64,000 nucleotides of DNA from contig JACKDU010000013.1 in assembly GCA_020633335.1 (NCBI GenBank), positions 124,001-188,000 on the forward strand, read 5' to 3'. This DNA is from Myxococcales bacterium (GTDB lineage Bacteria > Myxococcota_A > Polyangia > Nannocystales > Nannocystaceae). Position numbers and translations under genes: made by a program. This document shows, piece after piece, positions 52,745-62,066 of the stretch (its first letter is position 1; every line of letters starts with the position of its first letter). Below the pieces are notes generated by a model. It did no database searches, had not been told where the DNA came from, and saw only the letters and a list, made by a program, of their open reading frames with translations.

Positions 52745-54916
52745 CTAGCGCCGGCGCCGGCGGAGCGCGAGGAGGCCGAAGAGGAGGAGGCCGGTGCCCG
52801 CCCCCCGCGGGTTCTCGGTCGAGCAGCCGCAGCCGTCGTCGTCGAGCTGACCCGCCCACCCGGTGGTCGCCGAGTCGGTCGCGGTCTCGGAGTCGGTCGT
52901 CGCCATCGTGTCGGAGTCAGAGGCCGAGGCCGAGTTGTCGGAGTCAGTCGCGGTCTCGGAGTCGGAGTCGGTCGCCGACGCGCCGGTCGTCTCCGACGGG
53001 GTCGTCGTGCAGTTGCTCTCGCAGCCGTCGCCGTCGATCACGTTGCCGTCGTCGCAGGCCTCGCCCGGCTCGACGACGCCGTTGCCGCAGACGGAGGTGA
53101 AGGTGCAGTCGTTGTCGCAGCCGTCGCCGTCGACGTCGTTGCCGTCGTCGCAGTCCTCGCCCGGGTCGACGACGCCGTTGCCGCAGAAGTCGGTGAGCTG
53201 GCAGGTCGACTCGCAGCCGTCGCCGTCGATGTCGTTGCCGTCGTCGCACTCCTCGAGCTTCGAGTTGACCTTGCCGTCGCCGCAGAGGAACCAGTCGACG
53301 ACCAGCTCGACGCAGCTCTCGTTGAGCGCCGCGTCGATCGCGCAGACCCGGATCGAGATCTTCGAGTCGAAGGTCGGCAGGACCAGCTCCGCGCCGTCCT
53401 CGACCGGCGTCCGCCAGAGGTGCTCGCCGTACCACTCGAGGTCGAAGGAGGTGATGTCGTCGGGGTTGTCGAAGGAGCCGTCGTCGGTCACCCACTGGAC
53501 GCCGACGAAGCTCCAGTCGTGGGGCTTGTTCGGGGTCTTGGAGTCGTGGATCCGGCCGTGGAAGGTGAAGACCCCGCCGGGCTCGATGCTCCCGTCGAAC
53601 TCGTGGGCGCCGATGTGGGGCTTCGCGGTGTCCTCGGCGATGTCCTCGCCGAAGAGCACCCGGTTGCGGAACGAGTTCTCGCCCTCGCCCATCACCAGGT
53701 CGATCTTGCGGTCGCCGTTGAGGTCGGAGACGGCGATCGCGTAGGTGCCGTCGGTGACCAGGTTGCCCATCATGCTCGGCGAGGTCACCTGCTTGAAGCC
53801 CGAGCCCTGGTTGCGCATCAGGCGGTCCTTGTAGTCGCCGAAGGCGCCGAGGACGAGGTCGGCGAGGCCGTCGGAGTCGAAGTCGGCGAAGGCCGCCATG
53901 TAGTCGAAGGAGGGCGGGTTGTCGGCCGGCGCCCACCAGAGCGGGGTCTTGTCGTCGAAGCCGCCGTTCTGGTTGTTGATCAGGACGCGGTTGCGGAAGC
54001 CGTCGCCGTCCTGGAGGCTGACGAGGTCGGCGTAGCCGTCGTCGTCGAGGTCCATCACCTCCATGTCGACGGTGCCGAACTTCTGCGGGAAGTTCATCGT
54101 CGCGTTCGTGAACTTGCCGGAGCCGTCGTTGACGAAGAGGTACGAGCCGTTTTGGCAGCTCCGGCAGGAGATCACCAGGTCGAGGTCCCAGTCGTTGTCG
54201 ATGTCGATGAACTCGTGGTCCCACGACCAGTTGACCGGGATCGCCGGCATCTTCTGGTTGGTCGCGTCGGTGAAGGTCGCGTTGCCGTCGTTGAGCCAGA
54301 GGCGGGTGACGCCGCCGGGGGAGTTGAGGAAGCCGACCGGCGCCTGGCCCCAGTCGGAGATCACGACGTCGACGTCGCCGTCGCCGTCGACGTCGCCGAG
54401 CTCGAGGTCGCCCGCGCTGAGCTTGGTCTGCGGCAGGAGATCGCTCATCTCGGTGAAGGCGCCGGCGTCCTGGAGGTAGAGGCGGCTGGTCGAGGCCCAG
54501 GTGGTGCCGACGATGATGTCGGTGTCGCCGTCCTTGTCGAGGTCGTGGGCCTTGATCACACGGGCGGTGTCCTGGCTCGCCTTGCCCGGGTTGTTCACGT
54601 CCTCGCCGAAGACCTCGACGCTGGAGTCGGCGAAGCTCATCCCGCCGTCGTTGATCCAGCACTGGTTCGACTGGAACGAGTCCGGGGTGCCCGCCTGGTA
54701 GCCGCCGACGTTGGCGAAGAGGATGTCGGGCCAGCCGTCGTCGTTGACGTCGGCGATCTCGACCTTGGTCGTCCAGTAGCCGGGGAGCGGGTCGAGGAAG
54801 ACGCCGCTCGGCACCTGCAGCCACGTCTGCGGGGGATCGGCGGCCTGGGCCGGCGACGTGGTCATGGCGACGAGGGCGAGGACGGTGAGGGGGACACGGA
54901 GGCTACGGTGGGTCAT
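52745..54916 (-). CDS. FG-GAP/VCBS repeat surface protein with DUF4215 repeats and MYXO-CTERM
   Basis: This 723-residue protein has a cleavable signal (LALVAMTTSPAQA). At least six FG-GAP/VCBS blades (DVNDDGWPDILF, DLDKDGDTDIIVG, DVDGDGDVDVVIS, DFDSDGLADLVLG, DLNGDRKIDLVMG) form a calcium-binding propeller. Three DUF4215 repeats (about 545-650) and a Ser/Asp/Thr linker follow. The end CGCSTENP...LLLFGLLALRRRRR is a MYXO-CTERM-like sorting signal: Cys pair, hydrophobic helix, Arg run. Such proteins are processed and anchored at the cell surface by myxosortase. Likely role: adhesion or prey contact. Confidence 0.9.
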   Translation of the reverse strand: MTHRSLRVPLTVLALVAMTTSPAQAADPPQTWLQVPSGVFLDPLPGYWTTKVEIADVNDDGWPDILFANVGGYQAGTPDSFQSNQCWINDGGMSFADSSVEVFGEDVNNPGKASQDTARVIKAHDLDKDGDTDIIVGTTWASTSRLYLQDAGAFTEMSDLLPQTKLSAGDLELGDVDGDGDVDVVISDWGQAPVGFLNSPGGVTRLWLNDGNATFTDATNQKMPAIPVNWSWDHEFIDIDNDWDLDLVISCRSCQNGSYLFVNDGSGKFTNATMNFPQKFGTVDMEVMDLDDDGYADLVSLQDGDGFRNRVLINNQNGGFDDKTPLWWAPADNPPSFDYMAAFADFDSDGLADLVLGAFGDYKDRLMRNQGSGFKQVTSPSMMGNLVTDGTYAIAVSDLNGDRKIDLVMGEGENSFRNRVLFGEDIAEDTAKPHIGAHEFDGSIEPGGVFTFHGRIHDSKTPNKPHDWSFVGVQWVTDDGSFDNPDDITSFDLEWYGEHLWRTPVEDGAELVLPTFDSKISIRVCAIDAALNESCVELVVDWFLCGDGKVNSKLEECDDGNDIDGDGCESTCQLTDFCGNGVVDPGEDCDDGNDVDGDGCDNDCTFTSVCGNGVVEPGEACDDGNVIDGDGCESNCTTTPSETTGASATDSDSETATDSDNSASASDSDTMATTDSETATDSATTGWAGQLDDDGCGCSTENPRGAGTGLLLFGLLALRRRRR

Positions 54917-55155
54917 GGTTCCTCTGGGCAGATCGATCGCAGGTCGCGCTCGGCGGGCGCTTCGGCGCAGCCGGGCGGAGAGAGCTCGTGTGGGGGCAGT
55001 GGCGAGGGCTCCGGAGAACGGGCGGAAGAATTTTTCGAGCGTGATCTGCGCGTGAGACGGGGCGGAGAAGCGCCCGGGAAGCCCCGCGAGAGGCCGCTGG
55101 GAGGGCGAATCGCGGCGAGCGCTCGGCCGCGCGCGCCGGGGTATCCTCGCCGACG

Positions 55156-56490
55156 ATGGGCCTGCGCGAGCGCTTCCACCTCGCCGAGCTGGGGACCGAT
55201 CCGCGCCGCGAGGTCGTCGCCGGCCTCACGACCTTCGCGGCGATGGCCTACATCCTGGTGGTCAACCCCGGGCTCCTGGCGGCCGCCGGCCTCGACCCCG
55301 CGGGCCTCGTCACGGTCACCGCGCTCGCGGCCGCGGCCGGCACCCTGCTGATGGCGGCGCTGACCAACTATCCCCTCGCGCTCGCGCCGGGGATGGGGCT
55401 CAACGCCTTCTTCGCCCTCACCGTCTGCGGGTCGATGGGCGTCCCCTGGCAGGCGGCGCTGGGGATGGTCTTCTGGAACGGGATCCTCTTCCTCGCGCTC
55501 TCGCTCAGCGGGATCCGCGAGCGCATCGCCGACGCGATCCCGGAGTGCCTCAAGGTCGGCGTGCAGGCGGGGATCGGCCTCTTCATCGGCTTCATCGGCC
55601 TCCGCGGCGCCGGGGTGATCGTCGCCTCGCCGGCGACCCTGGTGACCCTCGGCGACCTCGGCGAGCCGGCGCTCCTGCTGACGATCGCCGGGATCATCGC
55701 CGCGGCCGCGATGGTCACCGTCGGCGTCCGCGCGGGGATCCTCGTGGCGATCCTCGGCGTGAGCGCGCTCGGCCTCGTCGTCCCCCTCGGCGAGGCGACG
55801 GTGACCAGCCCGCCGGAGGCCCTCGTCGGCATACCCGCGGGGATCGGCGAGACCTTCCTCGCCCTCGACCTCGGCTACACCTGGCGCCACCCCTGGGAGG
55901 CGCTGCCGGTGGTCCTCGCGCTCCTCTTCGTCGATCTCTTCGACACGATCGGCACCCTGATCGGGGTCTCGCGGCAGGCCGGCCTCGTCGACCGCGAGGG
56001 GCGGCTGCCGCGGATGGGGCGGGCGCTCAGCGCCGACGCGGCGGCGACGGTGATCGGCGCCTGCCTCGGGACCTCGACGACGACCTCGTACATCGAGTCG
56101 GCCGCGGGGGTCGAGGCCGGCGGCCGCTCGGGCCTGGTCGGCGTGGTGGTCGCGGGCTGCTTCCTGGTCGCGCTGATCTTCGCGCCGCTCATCGCCGTGA
56201 TCCCGCCGCAGGCGAGCGCGGCCGCGCTGGTGGTCGTCGGCGCGTCGATGCTCGGCGGCCTCGCGGGCCTCGACGTCGGCGATCGGCCGGCGCTCCTCGG
56301 CGCCTTCGTCACCCTCCTGGCGATCCCGCTGACCTTCTCGATCAGCGAGGGGATCGCCCTCGGCTTCGTCGTCCACGCCGGGGTGATGGCCCTCGCCGGG
56401 CGCGGGCGCGAGCTCGGCGGGCTCACCTGGATCCTGACGCTCCTCTGCGTCGCCCACCTCGTCGGCCCGGCGCTCGCGCGGGCGCTCTGA
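55156..56490 (+). CDS. NCS2-family purine permease (AzgA-like)
   Basis: This 444-residue protein has twelve or more membrane helices. Hallmarks are REVVAGLTTFAAMAYILVVNPG, APGMGLNAFFALTV, DLFDTIGTLIGVSRQAG and GTSTTTSYIESAAGVEAGGRSGL, as in adenine/guanine/hypoxanthine permeases. It imports purine bases with protons. It is divergent from the FG-GAP protein and convergent with the next lipoprotein. Confidence 0.9.
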   Translation: MGLRERFHLAELGTDPRREVVAGLTTFAAMAYILVVNPGLLAAAGLDPAGLVTVTALAAAAGTLLMAALTNYPLALAPGMGLNAFFALTVCGSMGVPWQAALGMVFWNGILFLALSLSGIRERIADAIPECLKVGVQAGIGLFIGFIGLRGAGVIVASPATLVTLGDLGEPALLLTIAGIIAAAAMVTVGVRAGILVAILGVSALGLVVPLGEATVTSPPEALVGIPAGIGETFLALDLGYTWRHPWEALPVVLALLFVDLFDTIGTLIGVSRQAGLVDREGRLPRMGRALSADAAATVIGACLGTSTTTSYIESAAGVEAGGRSGLVGVVVAGCFLVALIFAPLIAVIPPQASAAALVVVGASMLGGLAGLDVGDRPALLGAFVTLLAIPLTFSISEGIALGFVVHAGVMALAGRGRELGGLTWILTLLCVAHLVGPALARAL

Positions 56491-56496
56491 GGGGGC

Positions 56497-57150
56497 TCAC
56501 TCGATCGTCACCTCGAGGGTGATCGACGGGAGGTCGGGGCACTCGACGTTGAGGACCGTGGTCTCGATCGTGAAGGTCACGAGGGTGCCGGGCGGGATCG
56601 ACGGATCGGCGGTGAAGCCGACGCCGATCGGCGCCGAGGGGCCGCTGAAGATCGCGTAGAACCAGTTCTCGGGGTTTTCGGAGGTGACCTGCGGGTGATC
56701 GGCGCTCACCCGGATCCCCGGGTACCAGTTGAAGTCGGGGCCGGTGTTGTCGAGGACGACGAAGACGTTGATCGACTCGCCGGGGCCCCAGCCGGGCGGC
56801 GTCACCGGCTCGGCCGACGGCATGATCGGGAAGATCTTCGCCGCGGCCGCGCAGAGGGCCGCGTCGTCCGGCGGGGCCCCGGTGGTCTCCGGGGGCGAGG
56901 TGAGGGCGGTGGTCCCGGTCGAGCCCGCGTCGGTCGCGGTGCCCTCGGTGGCGGTGCCGGTGGCGGTGCCGGTGTCTGTGCTGGTCGTCGCGGCGCTGGT
57001 CGACGAGGCGCTCGCGCTGCTCGTCGAGGTCGCGCTCGTCGAGCCGCTGCCGCCGCTCGCCTCGCTCTCGCCGGCGTCGTCGCCAGCGCCCGCGCAGGCG
57101 ATCGGGGCGGCGAGGGCGAGGCGGAGCGCGAGCGGGCGGAGCGAGGGCAT
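56497..57150 (-). CDS. lipoprotein with Ser/Thr linker and unknown beta-domain
   Basis: This 217-residue protein has a lipobox APIAC, GAGDD and a Ser/Thr/Ala/Gly linker to about residue 90. A domain of about 120 residues follows with SINVFVVLDNTGPDFNWYPG and PPGTLVTFTIETTVLN, which looks like an immunoglobulin-like beta-sandwich. No family is recognised. It starts about 37 bases after the peptidase stop on the same strand. Confidence 0.74.
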   Translation of the reverse strand: MPSLRPLALRLALAAPIACAGAGDDAGESEASGGSGSTSATSTSSASASSTSAATTSTDTGTATGTATEGTATDAGSTGTTALTSPPETTGAPPDDAALCAAAAKIFPIMPSAEPVTPPGWGPGESINVFVVLDNTGPDFNWYPGIRVSADHPQVTSENPENWFYAIFSGPSAPIGVGFTADPSIPPGTLVTFTIETTVLNVECPDLPSITLEVTIE

Positions 57151-57186
57151 ACCCCACGTTCGCCGCTCTCGCGGCCGCGCGCAAGA

Positions 57187-58194
57187 TCACTCTGGCGTTT
57201 GGGTCAGGTCACCCGCGGGCGCGAGGAACTCCTGGGTCGAGAGTCGGCGGCCCGCCGGAGAACCTGCCACCAGCGCCCGGGCGGCCGGGCGGCCGAGGTA
57301 GCGGTAGTGCCAGGGCTCGTGCTTGTAGCCGGTCTCGCCCTCGGCGCCCTCGGGGTAGGAGAGCACCCAGCCGAACTCGTGGGCGTGGGCGTCGAGGTAG
57401 GCGTCGATCGCCGCGTCGCCGCCGAGGCGCCGCCAGCCGATCGCCAGATCGGCCGTGGTCCCGAGCTGGTGCTCGCTGAAGCCGGCGCGGGCCGACGAGC
57501 GGGTCGCCTCGACGCAGCCCTGGCGCCGCGCCTCGGCCTTGAAGATCCCGCACTGGAGCTCGAAGGAGCGGTAGCCCGAGCGGATGTTGATCCGAATGCC
57601 GGTCGCCGCGAAGGCGGCGTCGGAGAGGGCGACCAGCGCCTCGGCGGCCTCGCGGCGGAGGAGGTTGGGGGGCGAGCCCTCGGGGATCACATAGGGAGGA
57701 TCGAGGGCGACCAGATCCTCCGGGGCCCAGCCGGGGCGGAGGCCGTGGCTCCGGTCGATCGGCGTCAGGAGGTCGTCGCCGCCCTGATCGCCGCCGACGC
57801 AGCGGCGCTCGCAGGCCTCCTCGTCGTCGTCCGGCGCGTGGGCGGGCGGGGTCGCGGGCTCGATCGCCGCGTCGGGGCGGGGGAGCTCGCTCGGCGAGGG
57901 ATCGACCTGTGGCGTCGCCTCGCCCTCGCCCGCGGCCAGCGGAGCCCCCGGGGCGGCGTCGACCTTCGTCTCGGCGGACGCGCCCTCCCGCAGCGGGCCG
58001 CGCGAGGCGAGGCGGCGGCGGCGGTGGCTCGCCTCGGCCGCCGCGTCGCCGTCGAGCTCGGCCGCGCGCGCGGCCGAGCCGGCGCGCGGCGCCTCGACGT
58101 GGAGCTCCTCGACGCCGCCGCAGCTCGCCGTGGCGAGGGCCCCGACGACGAGCGCGGCGAGGGCGAGGCCCGGCTGGCGACCAAGACCCGCCAT
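57187..58194 (-). CDS. D-alanyl-D-alanine carboxypeptidase VanY-like lipoprotein
   Basis: This 335-residue protein has a signal ending LATASC and a long low-complexity Ala/Glu/Pro linker to about residue 145. The M15B/VanY domain follows with RSGYRSFELQ, the zinc motif SEHQLGTTADLAI (about 237-249; SxHxxGxxxD) and EPWHYRY. It trims D-Ala from cell-wall peptides in the periplasm; action on prey peptidoglycan is possible. The last codons (GGT, CAA, CCA) carry a palindrome copy. Confidence 0.88.
   Translation of the reverse strand: MAGLGRQPGLALAALVVGALATASCGGVEELHVEAPRAGSAARAAELDGDAAAEASHRRRRLASRGPLREGASAETKVDAAPGAPLAAGEGEATPQVDPSPSELPRPDAAIEPATPPAHAPDDDEEACERRCVGGDQGGDDLLTPIDRSHGLRPGWAPEDLVALDPPYVIPEGSPPNLLRREAAEALVALSDAAFAATGIRINIRSGYRSFELQCGIFKAEARRQGCVEATRSSARAGFSEHQLGTTADLAIGWRRLGGDAAIDAYLDAHAHEFGWVLSYPEGAEGETGYKHEPWHYRYLGRPAARALVAGSPAGRRLSTQEFLAPAGDLTQTPE
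57190..57209 (-). repeat. dispersed 20-bp palindrome, site 13
   Basis: On the minus strand it reads ACCTGACCCAAACGCCAGAG, at the very 3' end of the VanY-like gene and overlapping its last codons. It resembles site 4, which has the same position in its gene. Confidence 0.5.
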
Positions 58195-58235
58195 CGCTCG
58201 AGGATAGCCCGGCGCGGCCGCCCGGCGAAGCCCCG

Positions 58236-59735
58236 CTACTGCGGCAAGATCGCGCCCTTGAGCTGGCCGCCGGTCATGTCGGAGTAGGTGTAGTGCTCGC
58301 TGGAGATCGGCAGGAACTGCTTGTTGTCGGTGTTGATCGGGTCGATCTTCCAGGCGCCCTGCCACTCGTCGACGACGAAGACGAAGCCCTCGTCGTCGAC
58401 GCTGATCCCGACCGGGGTCGAGCAGGGGTTGAGCGTGTGGAACTTGATCACCGTCGCCGAGTCGGCGTCGATCTGATAGACGCCGCACTGGCCGTTGGAG
58501 GCCGCCCAGATCGCCCCGTCCTTGTCGGCGCCGATCCCTCGGAGGCAGCTCCCGTCGCTCCCCGGGACCGCGGTCCAGCTCTGGTCCATCGGGTCGTAGC
58601 GGTAGACCGGGCCGACGCAGCCGGCGGTCCACGAGCGCCCCTTGGTGTCGACGGTCATCCCGTAGAACTGCGAGCCGCCCGGCGACGGGATCGTCGTCAG
58701 CGCGTTGTTGTTCTTGGTCTCGATCTTGTAGAGGTTGCCGCGGAGGCCGGTGAACCAGACGTTCTCGTCCTTGTCGAGGGCGGCGCCGTAGGGGCCCCAG
58801 TAGGTGTCGCCGACGTTCCAGGGCGAGATCACCACGGTCTCCTCGACCGCGCCGGTGAGGCCGTCGAGCTTCGACATGTGGGAGACGCCGGCCTGCGGCC
58901 GGTAGCCGACCCAGAGCTTGGGCTCGACGAAGGCGCAGGCGTCGTAGCTCCAGATGCCTGGGGTCCAGGTGACGGCGCGCGGGCCGGCGCCGATGTTGTT
59001 CGGCTCGACCTGGAGGACCGTCGACCAGAGCACGCACTCGTCGCCGTCCCAGGGGAGGAGGTCGTTCGGGTTCTGCGACGTCTCGATCATCCCGTTGTTG
59101 TTCTTGTCGACGCAGTCCTCGAGGTTGGCGGCGACCATCGTCACCCGGCCGGTGCCGCGGTTGTTGACGACGACGAAGCGCCCGTCGATCGACACCGCCG
59201 TCCGCGAGGGGCTCTCGGTGGCCCCGCTCGGGCCGCTGCGATAGCGCGCGAGCTCCTTGAGCATCTGGGTGTCGACCTTCGAGAGGCTCCCCTGGTCGGT
59301 GTTGGCGACCCAGAGGAAGCTCTTCTCGACCATCCCCATCATCATCATGTCGCCGGGCTCGCAGGGGAGGTCGCCGGTCGTCGTCGTCGTCGTGTCGACG
59401 CCCATCGTCGTCGATCCCGAGGTCGAGGTCGTCGGGCCCGCGGTCGTCGTCTCGCTCCCCGAGGTCGAGGTGCTCGTCCCCTGCGTGGTCGAGCCGCTGC
59501 CGCTCGTGGTCGCGGAGTCGGAGCCGGAGCCCGAGTCCGAGGTCGAGCCCGCGCTCATCGACGCGCCCGAGGCGGAGGCGGAGGCGGAGGCGGAGGCGGA
59601 GGCGGACGACGCGGTCGTCGACCCGGTCCCGGTGGCGCTTTCGGAGGACGATCCGTCGTCGCCGTTGCAGGCGATCGCAAGGGTCAGTCCGAGGGAGAGA
59701 AGGGGGATACGGTGTGTCGAGATGACCGGAATCAC
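58236..59735 (-). CDS. beta-propeller lipoprotein (NHL/Vgb-like)
   Basis: This 499-residue protein is read from GTG 59735, which sits in the G-run of a possible hairpin. The lipobox LTLAIAC is followed by NGDD and a Ser/Ala/Gly/Thr linker to about residue 125 that includes a GGCGGA hexamer run. The body is a propeller with blades such as SFLWVANTDQGSLSKVD, GPYGAALDKDENVWF, GMTVDTKGRSWTAG, RGIGADKDGAIWAAS and GISVDDEGFVFVVD, close to virginiamycin B lyase/NHL folds. Vgb catalytic residues are not identified. It is probably a surface binding protein. Confidence 0.82.
   Translation of the reverse strand: MIPVISTHRIPLLSLGLTLAIACNGDDGSSSESATGTGSTTASSASASASASASASGASMSAGSTSDSGSGSDSATTSGSGSTTQGTSTSTSGSETTTAGPTTSTSGSTTMGVDTTTTTTGDLPCEPGDMMMMGMVEKSFLWVANTDQGSLSKVDTQMLKELARYRSGPSGATESPSRTAVSIDGRFVVVNNRGTGRVTMVAANLEDCVDKNNNGMIETSQNPNDLLPWDGDECVLWSTVLQVEPNNIGAGPRAVTWTPGIWSYDACAFVEPKLWVGYRPQAGVSHMSKLDGLTGAVEETVVISPWNVGDTYWGPYGAALDKDENVWFTGLRGNLYKIETKNNNALTTIPSPGGSQFYGMTVDTKGRSWTAGCVGPVYRYDPMDQSWTAVPGSDGSCLRGIGADKDGAIWAASNGQCGVYQIDADSATVIKFHTLNPCSTPVGISVDDEGFVFVVDEWQGAWKIDPINTDNKQFLPISSEHYTYSDMTGGQLKGAILPQ
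59571..59606. repeat. GGCGGA hexanucleotide repeat, six units
   Basis: Six units encode Ser-Ala pairs in the linker of the propeller lipoprotein. Confidence 0.85.
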
Positions 59736-59764
59736 CCCCCGATCCTGACAGTACGCAAGGGGGG
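59735..59764 (-). promoter_or_regulatory. G/C-run hairpin over start codon of propeller lipoprotein
   Basis: On the minus strand a CCCCCC run, an 18-base spacer and GGGGGG directly before the GTG start could pair in the mRNA. The pairing would hide the initiation region. Confidence 0.35.
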
Positions 59765-59892
59765 ATACAATGGGTATATGTGGGGGAATCGCGGGGGGCG
59801 AAGGCGCCCCTGGCTCGGCTGGCCGGCCCCGCCGCCGCAGGACCGCATGCGCCGGGCTACCTCTGCGATCGCGTTTCCCGTAGAAATGAAGG

Positions 59893-61461
59893 ATGCGGCG
59901 GTGGTTGGGTGGATCTCTGATGGGTGTGGTGTGCGCGGGCCTGGTGTTGGGGTGTGGCGACGACAGCGTCGGCTCCGACTCCGAGGGGGCGACGACGACG
60001 GGGGCGGCGACCACGAGCTCGACGAGCACGTCGAGCTCGACGAGCGACGCGACCACGAGCGGCGGCGACACCCTGATGATGACCGACCCGGGGAGCGGCG
60101 GGATCACCCAGACCGGGACGACCAGCGGCGGCGAGACGACCGGCGCCCCCGAGCCCTTCTGCGGCGACGGCAACGTCGACCGCGGCGAGGAGTGCGACGA
60201 GGGCGAGGCCAACGACAACAACGGGACCTGCACGGTCGCCTGCACGGCCGCGGCCTGCGGCGACGGCTTCATCCAGCCGGGCGAGGAGTGCGACGACGGC
60301 AACGACGACAACCTCGACTCGTGCCTGGCGATCTGCGTCAACAACACCTGCGGTGACGGCTACGTCGGCCCGGGCGAGGCCTGCGACGATCCCGACGATC
60401 CCCTCTGCACCGACACCTGCGCGCTCGCCTCCTGCGGCGACGGCCTGGTCCAGCCGGGGGAGGAGTGCGACGACGGCAACGACGTCGACACCGACGAGTG
60501 CCTGACGACCTGCCTGAGCGCGAGCTGCGGCGACGGCTTCGTCCAGGAGAACGTCGAGCTCTGCGACGACGGCAACGCCGACGAGAGTGACGGGTGCACC
60601 TCGCTCTGCGCCCCCTCGGCCTGCGACGACGGGATCAAGGGCGGTGACGAGAGCGACGTCGACTGCGGCGGATCCTGCGGGCCCTGCGAGCTCGGCAAGG
60701 CCTGCACCGAGGGCAAGGAGTGCGGGAGCTACGTCTGCGACGCCGGCGTCTGCGTCCTCGGCGCGAGCTGCCTGGCGATCAAGACCGCGACCCCGGCGGC
60801 GCCGACCGGCCTCCACACCATCGACCTCGACGGCGACGGACCCGAGCCGGAGATGGAGGTCTATTGTGACATGAAGACCGACGGCGGCGGCTGGACCCTG
60901 GTCCAGCGGACGGTCTGGGAGCCGGCGGAGACGATGCCGCTCTTCACCGGGATCGCCGCCTGGACCGACATGACGGTCGGCTCGGCGGCGCCGGCGAAGG
61001 CCTACCGGATGGCGGGCAAGCACTGGCCGACCCTCAACGTCCAGAAGCGCCACCTCCTCGCCCACTACCTCCGCAAGTCGGGGGACGGGAGCTCCTGCGG
61101 CCCGCTCTACTACGTCGGCACCGGCGGGACGCTCGCGGTCAACGGCAACAACGTGTCGCTGAACGGGCTCGCGTCGAACGTCAACATGATCAACAACACC
61201 GCGCTCTCGACCACCGACTCGGGGCCGAGCCAGGTCTGCGTCAACACCCACAAGGGGGCGCCGTGGTTCTACTCGGGGTGCTGCTCGACCTGCCCGACCT
61301 TCGCCGGCGCCTACTGGCCGGAGCCCCACCCGATGGTCAACTACACCGTCAGCGTCAAGGACATCTTCGGCAACTCGCCGGCGGTGGTCTGCTCGGGCGA
61401 CGCCGTGATCATCTCGAGCGGCTACCAGGGCGCGAACAGCATGGAGTACTTCGTCCGCTGA
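59893..61461 (+). CDS. DUF4215-repeat lipoprotein with fibrinogen-like C-terminal domain
   Basis: This 522-residue protein has a lipobox GLVLGC, GDD and a Thr/Ser linker. Five DUF4215 repeats follow (about 92-240; CGDGFIQPGEECDDGN and similar), then a Cys-rich bridge (CGGSCGPCELGKAC). From about residue 292 a fibrinogen-related domain begins with VYCDMKTDGGGWTLVQR, the diagnostic first strand of animal fibrinogen/ficolin domains. The rest of the domain is diverged. In animals these bind sugars or acetyl groups. A surface lectin role is plausible but not proven. Confidence 0.87.
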   Translation: MRRWLGGSLMGVVCAGLVLGCGDDSVGSDSEGATTTGAATTSSTSTSSSTSDATTSGGDTLMMTDPGSGGITQTGTTSGGETTGAPEPFCGDGNVDRGEECDEGEANDNNGTCTVACTAAACGDGFIQPGEECDDGNDDNLDSCLAICVNNTCGDGYVGPGEACDDPDDPLCTDTCALASCGDGLVQPGEECDDGNDVDTDECLTTCLSASCGDGFVQENVELCDDGNADESDGCTSLCAPSACDDGIKGGDESDVDCGGSCGPCELGKACTEGKECGSYVCDAGVCVLGASCLAIKTATPAAPTGLHTIDLDGDGPEPEMEVYCDMKTDGGGWTLVQRTVWEPAETMPLFTGIAAWTDMTVGSAAPAKAYRMAGKHWPTLNVQKRHLLAHYLRKSGDGSSCGPLYYVGTGGTLAVNGNNVSLNGLASNVNMINNTALSTTDSGPSQVCVNTHKGAPWFYSGCCSTCPTFAGAYWPEPHPMVNYTVSVKDIFGNSPAVVCSGDAVIISSGYQGANSMEYFVR

Positions 61462-61494
61462 GCCGGCGGGCGCCCGCCGCCGAGATCGGCCATA

Positions 61495-61788
61495 ATGCCG
61501 GACGTGGAGCGCCGCTCACCCCTGAGGATCGCCGTCGAGGGCCTGACCGAGGGCCGGATGGCGGCCGCGCGGGGGGCCCTCGAGGAGGCGCTCGACGCCC
61601 TGGGACGCGGGCTCGCGGCCCTCGGTCCGATCCGCCGGCAGGGGGTCCTCGATCCCCTCGGCCTCCGCCTCGCGCTCGCCGTCCGGGCGCAGGCCGAGGG
61701 GCGGCTGGCGGCGGCGGTCGCTGAGATGGAGGAGATCCTCGAGGAGGGGATCGCCGAGTACGAGGGGCGCGACGGCGTCCGCTCCTAG
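61495..61788 (+). CDS. small hypothetical helical protein
   Basis: This 97-residue, all-helical, Ala/Glu/Leu/Arg-rich protein has repeated heptad-like spacing (ALEEALDALGRGLAALG, AAVAEMEEILEEGI). No signal or membrane helix is seen. Codon bias is normal. It starts 33 bases after the fibrinogen-like gene and may be in its transcript. Function is unknown; the existence of the protein is moderately likely. Confidence 0.55.
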   Translation: MPDVERRSPLRIAVEGLTEGRMAAARGALEEALDALGRGLAALGPIRRQGVLDPLGLRLALAVRAQAEGRLAAAVAEMEEILEEGIAEYEGRDGVRS

Positions 61789-62066
61789 CGCCGCTCGATC
61801 CTCCTCTACCTGTCCCTATGGGAAGGTAAAGTGACCGTCGCCAGGTCGATCCACACTGTCCATCCAAAACCACCCGACATCGCCTGGCGACGGGCAAAGA
61901 CAGGATCGTCGACGAGGCCGTCGGCGTCAAAGGTCGGCGGCCGCGGAGCCCGTTGCGGCGCGCTCGCGCCCGTCGATCGAGCGGGCGCGCGCTCGCGGGT
62001 TCAGGAGCGCGCGAGGGGACGGACGGATCCGCCCGGGCGTCGCGCCGAAGCCCGGCGCGGCGGCGA
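61789..62066. other. intergenic region with palindrome and inverted repeat
   Basis: This 278-base gap lies between convergent genes and contains no convincing gene. It carries palindrome site 14 and a perfect 9-base inverted repeat GTCGCCAGG (61837-61845) / CCTGGCGAC (61883-61891). The spacer includes AAAACCACCC. Confidence 0.5.
61808..61827 (+). repeat. dispersed 20-bp palindrome, site 14
   Basis: It reads ACCTGTCCCTATGGGAAGGT, followed by AAAGTGACC as in the flank of site 1 (AGAGCGTGACC). It is intergenic, 20 bases beyond a stop codon. Confidence 0.65.

Noticed and set aside
54913..54933. TCTGCCCAGAGGAACCATGA at the start of the FG-GAP gene as a palindrome copy
   Set aside because: It doubles as ribosome site and start codon, and similarity is limited.
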